DNA from: Lysinibacillus sp. 2017
GTDB taxonomy: Bacteria > Bacillota > Bacilli > Bacillales_A > Planococcaceae
Reading direction: 5' to 3'
DNA length: 64,000 nucleotides
Assembly: GCF_003073375.1 (NCBI RefSeq)
Contig: NZ_CP029002.1
Location: 1,350,001-1,414,000 of the forward strand
Below the pieces are notes generated by a model. It searched no databases and was not told the origin of the DNA. It saw only the letters and a list, made by a program, of their open reading frames with translations. Position numbers and translations under genes: made by a program. Shown one piece after another: positions 63,556 through 64,000 of this stretch (position 1 is its first letter; every line of letters begins with the position of its first letter).

Positions 63556-63599
63556 ATTTACACCCTTATCGAAATTGGCGTATTTAAAGGAGTATTACT

Positions 63600-63833
63600 A
63601 TGACATTAACAAAACAACAGGCACTACAAGCATTAAATAACAACGAATTTATTGGCTTTACGACAAATACTGGTAACGTACTTATTAAAAAAGCAAATCG
63701 TACAGATTATAATATTTATGTGTATGAAGAAGGTAATGAAGAACCTGCACATTATATTGGTTCTATTACGAATGTAATGTCAACTTTAAGTGACAAAACA
63801 AGTAAAAAAGATTATATGATTGTAGAGAAATAG
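63600..63833 (+). CDS. Hypothetical protein (77 aa)
   Basis: 77 residues, mixed alpha/beta (ALQALNNNEFIGFTTNTGNVLIKKANRTDYNIYVYEE), no membrane segment. RBS AAAGGAG before the ATG. Not recognised. Followed by a terminator. Confidence 0.65.
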   Translation: MTLTKQQALQALNNNEFIGFTTNTGNVLIKKANRTDYNIYVYEEGNEEPAHYIGSITNVMSTLSDKTSKKDYMIVEK

Positions 63834-63850
63834 AGAAACACTAAATAAAA

Positions 63851-63900
63851 AAAAGCAGCCCATTAAAGCGAAATTTTGCTTGAAGAGGGCTGCGCTATTT
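63851..63900. terminator. Terminator between hypothetical gene and cold-shock gene
   Basis: GCAGCCC / GGGCTGC outer stem with an inner AAAGC...GCTT stem; A-run before and T-rich after, used by both convergent genes. Confidence 0.8.
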
Positions 63901-64000
63901 ATTTTTTGTAAACATTCGCAGCTTGTGCACCTCGAATGCCGTCTACGATATCAAATTCCACGGCTTGTCCTTCATCAAGTGAACGAAACCCCTCTATTTG
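63899..64000 (-). CDS. Cold-shock protein, C-terminal fragment
   Basis: 33 C-terminal codons of a CspA-family RNA-binding protein: [18 protein letters not shown] and [11 protein letters not shown] match the OB-fold end. The N-terminal RNP motifs lie beyond the window. The frame is open at the window edge. Confidence 0.9.
   Translation of the reverse strand, partial: QIEGFRSLDEGQAVEFDIVDGIRGAQAANVYKK

Noticed and set aside
1-64000. CRISPR arrays, tRNA or rRNA genes, transposase-bearing insertion sequences
   Set aside because: Read for regularly spaced repeats, CCA-ended cloverleaf genes and transposases; none seen.

Overview
The window is a low-GC Bacillales chromosome. The backbone order dinG - ypmB - aspB - asnS - dnaD - nth - ypoC - (ponA-recU, opposite strand) - yppE - mrfA - mrfB - gpsB - rnpB - rlmL is the one known from Bacillus subtilis, but the proteins and the later neighbourhood (ba3-type oxidase, dynamin-like DynA, CheX-like protein, GGDEF/EAL protein) fit a member of the Planococcaceae close to Solibacillus/Lysinibacillus. 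That placement is inference from gene content; no ribosomal RNA is present to test it.

Layout. 1-17.1 kb: DNA repair, replication and cell-wall genes (DinG C-terminus, YpmB, AspB, AsnS, DnaD, Nth, YpoC; PBP1A and RecU on the minus strand; MrfA/MrfB repair pair; GpsB; the RNase P RNA gene; a PAS-GGDEF-EAL protein; an RlmL-type methyltransferase). 17.2-19.2 kb: a second DinG-type helicase. 19.3-27.9 kb: a ba3-type cytochrome oxidase locus broken and rebuilt by a mobile island. A 3' fragment of cbaA (19312-20430) lies about 5.2 kb away from a complete cbaA (25623-27284). Between them sit a large serine recombinase and two proteins with HEPN-type R-x4-H motifs. 28-41.9 kb: CheX-like protein, a perfect Fur box with a 26-residue membrane peptide, a GGDEF remnant, the double dynamin DynA, a sulfurtransferase, a metallo-beta-lactamase-fold protein, a phosphate transporter pair, a membrane-anchored trypsin-like protease, malic enzyme, PepF and a patatin-like protein.

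41.9-45.5 kb is a second accessory patch: a strong promoter, a 12-codon leader peptide and two terminators precede a horizontally acquired-looking RsgA-type GTPase, followed by an APH/choline-kinase-fold phosphotransferase and a decayed HTH gene. This has the architecture of an antibiotic-inducible ribosome-protection or resistance locus regulated by attenuation, but with an RsgA paralogue as the effector. 45.5-64 kb returns to ordinary housekeeping and metabolic genes: NhaC antiporter, a stand-alone PurR-box purC, UspA, GdhA, D-serine dehydratase, a squalene/phytoene-synthase-family enzyme, a DEDDh exonuclease, type II pantothenate kinase, MarR-MFS pair, RNase H-like and zinc-finger proteins, SEC-C protein, EamA/LysR divergent pair, a CoaB-like protein, a YbaK deacylase, a VOC protein and the end of a cold-shock gene.

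The two places most worth attention are (i) the cbaA island, which brings a replacement 3' end carrying the oxidase active-site histidines and thereby stays harmless to its host while carrying two HEPN proteins, and (ii) the leader-peptide-controlled RsgA paralogue. No tRNA, rRNA, CRISPR array or insertion sequence with a transposase was found.
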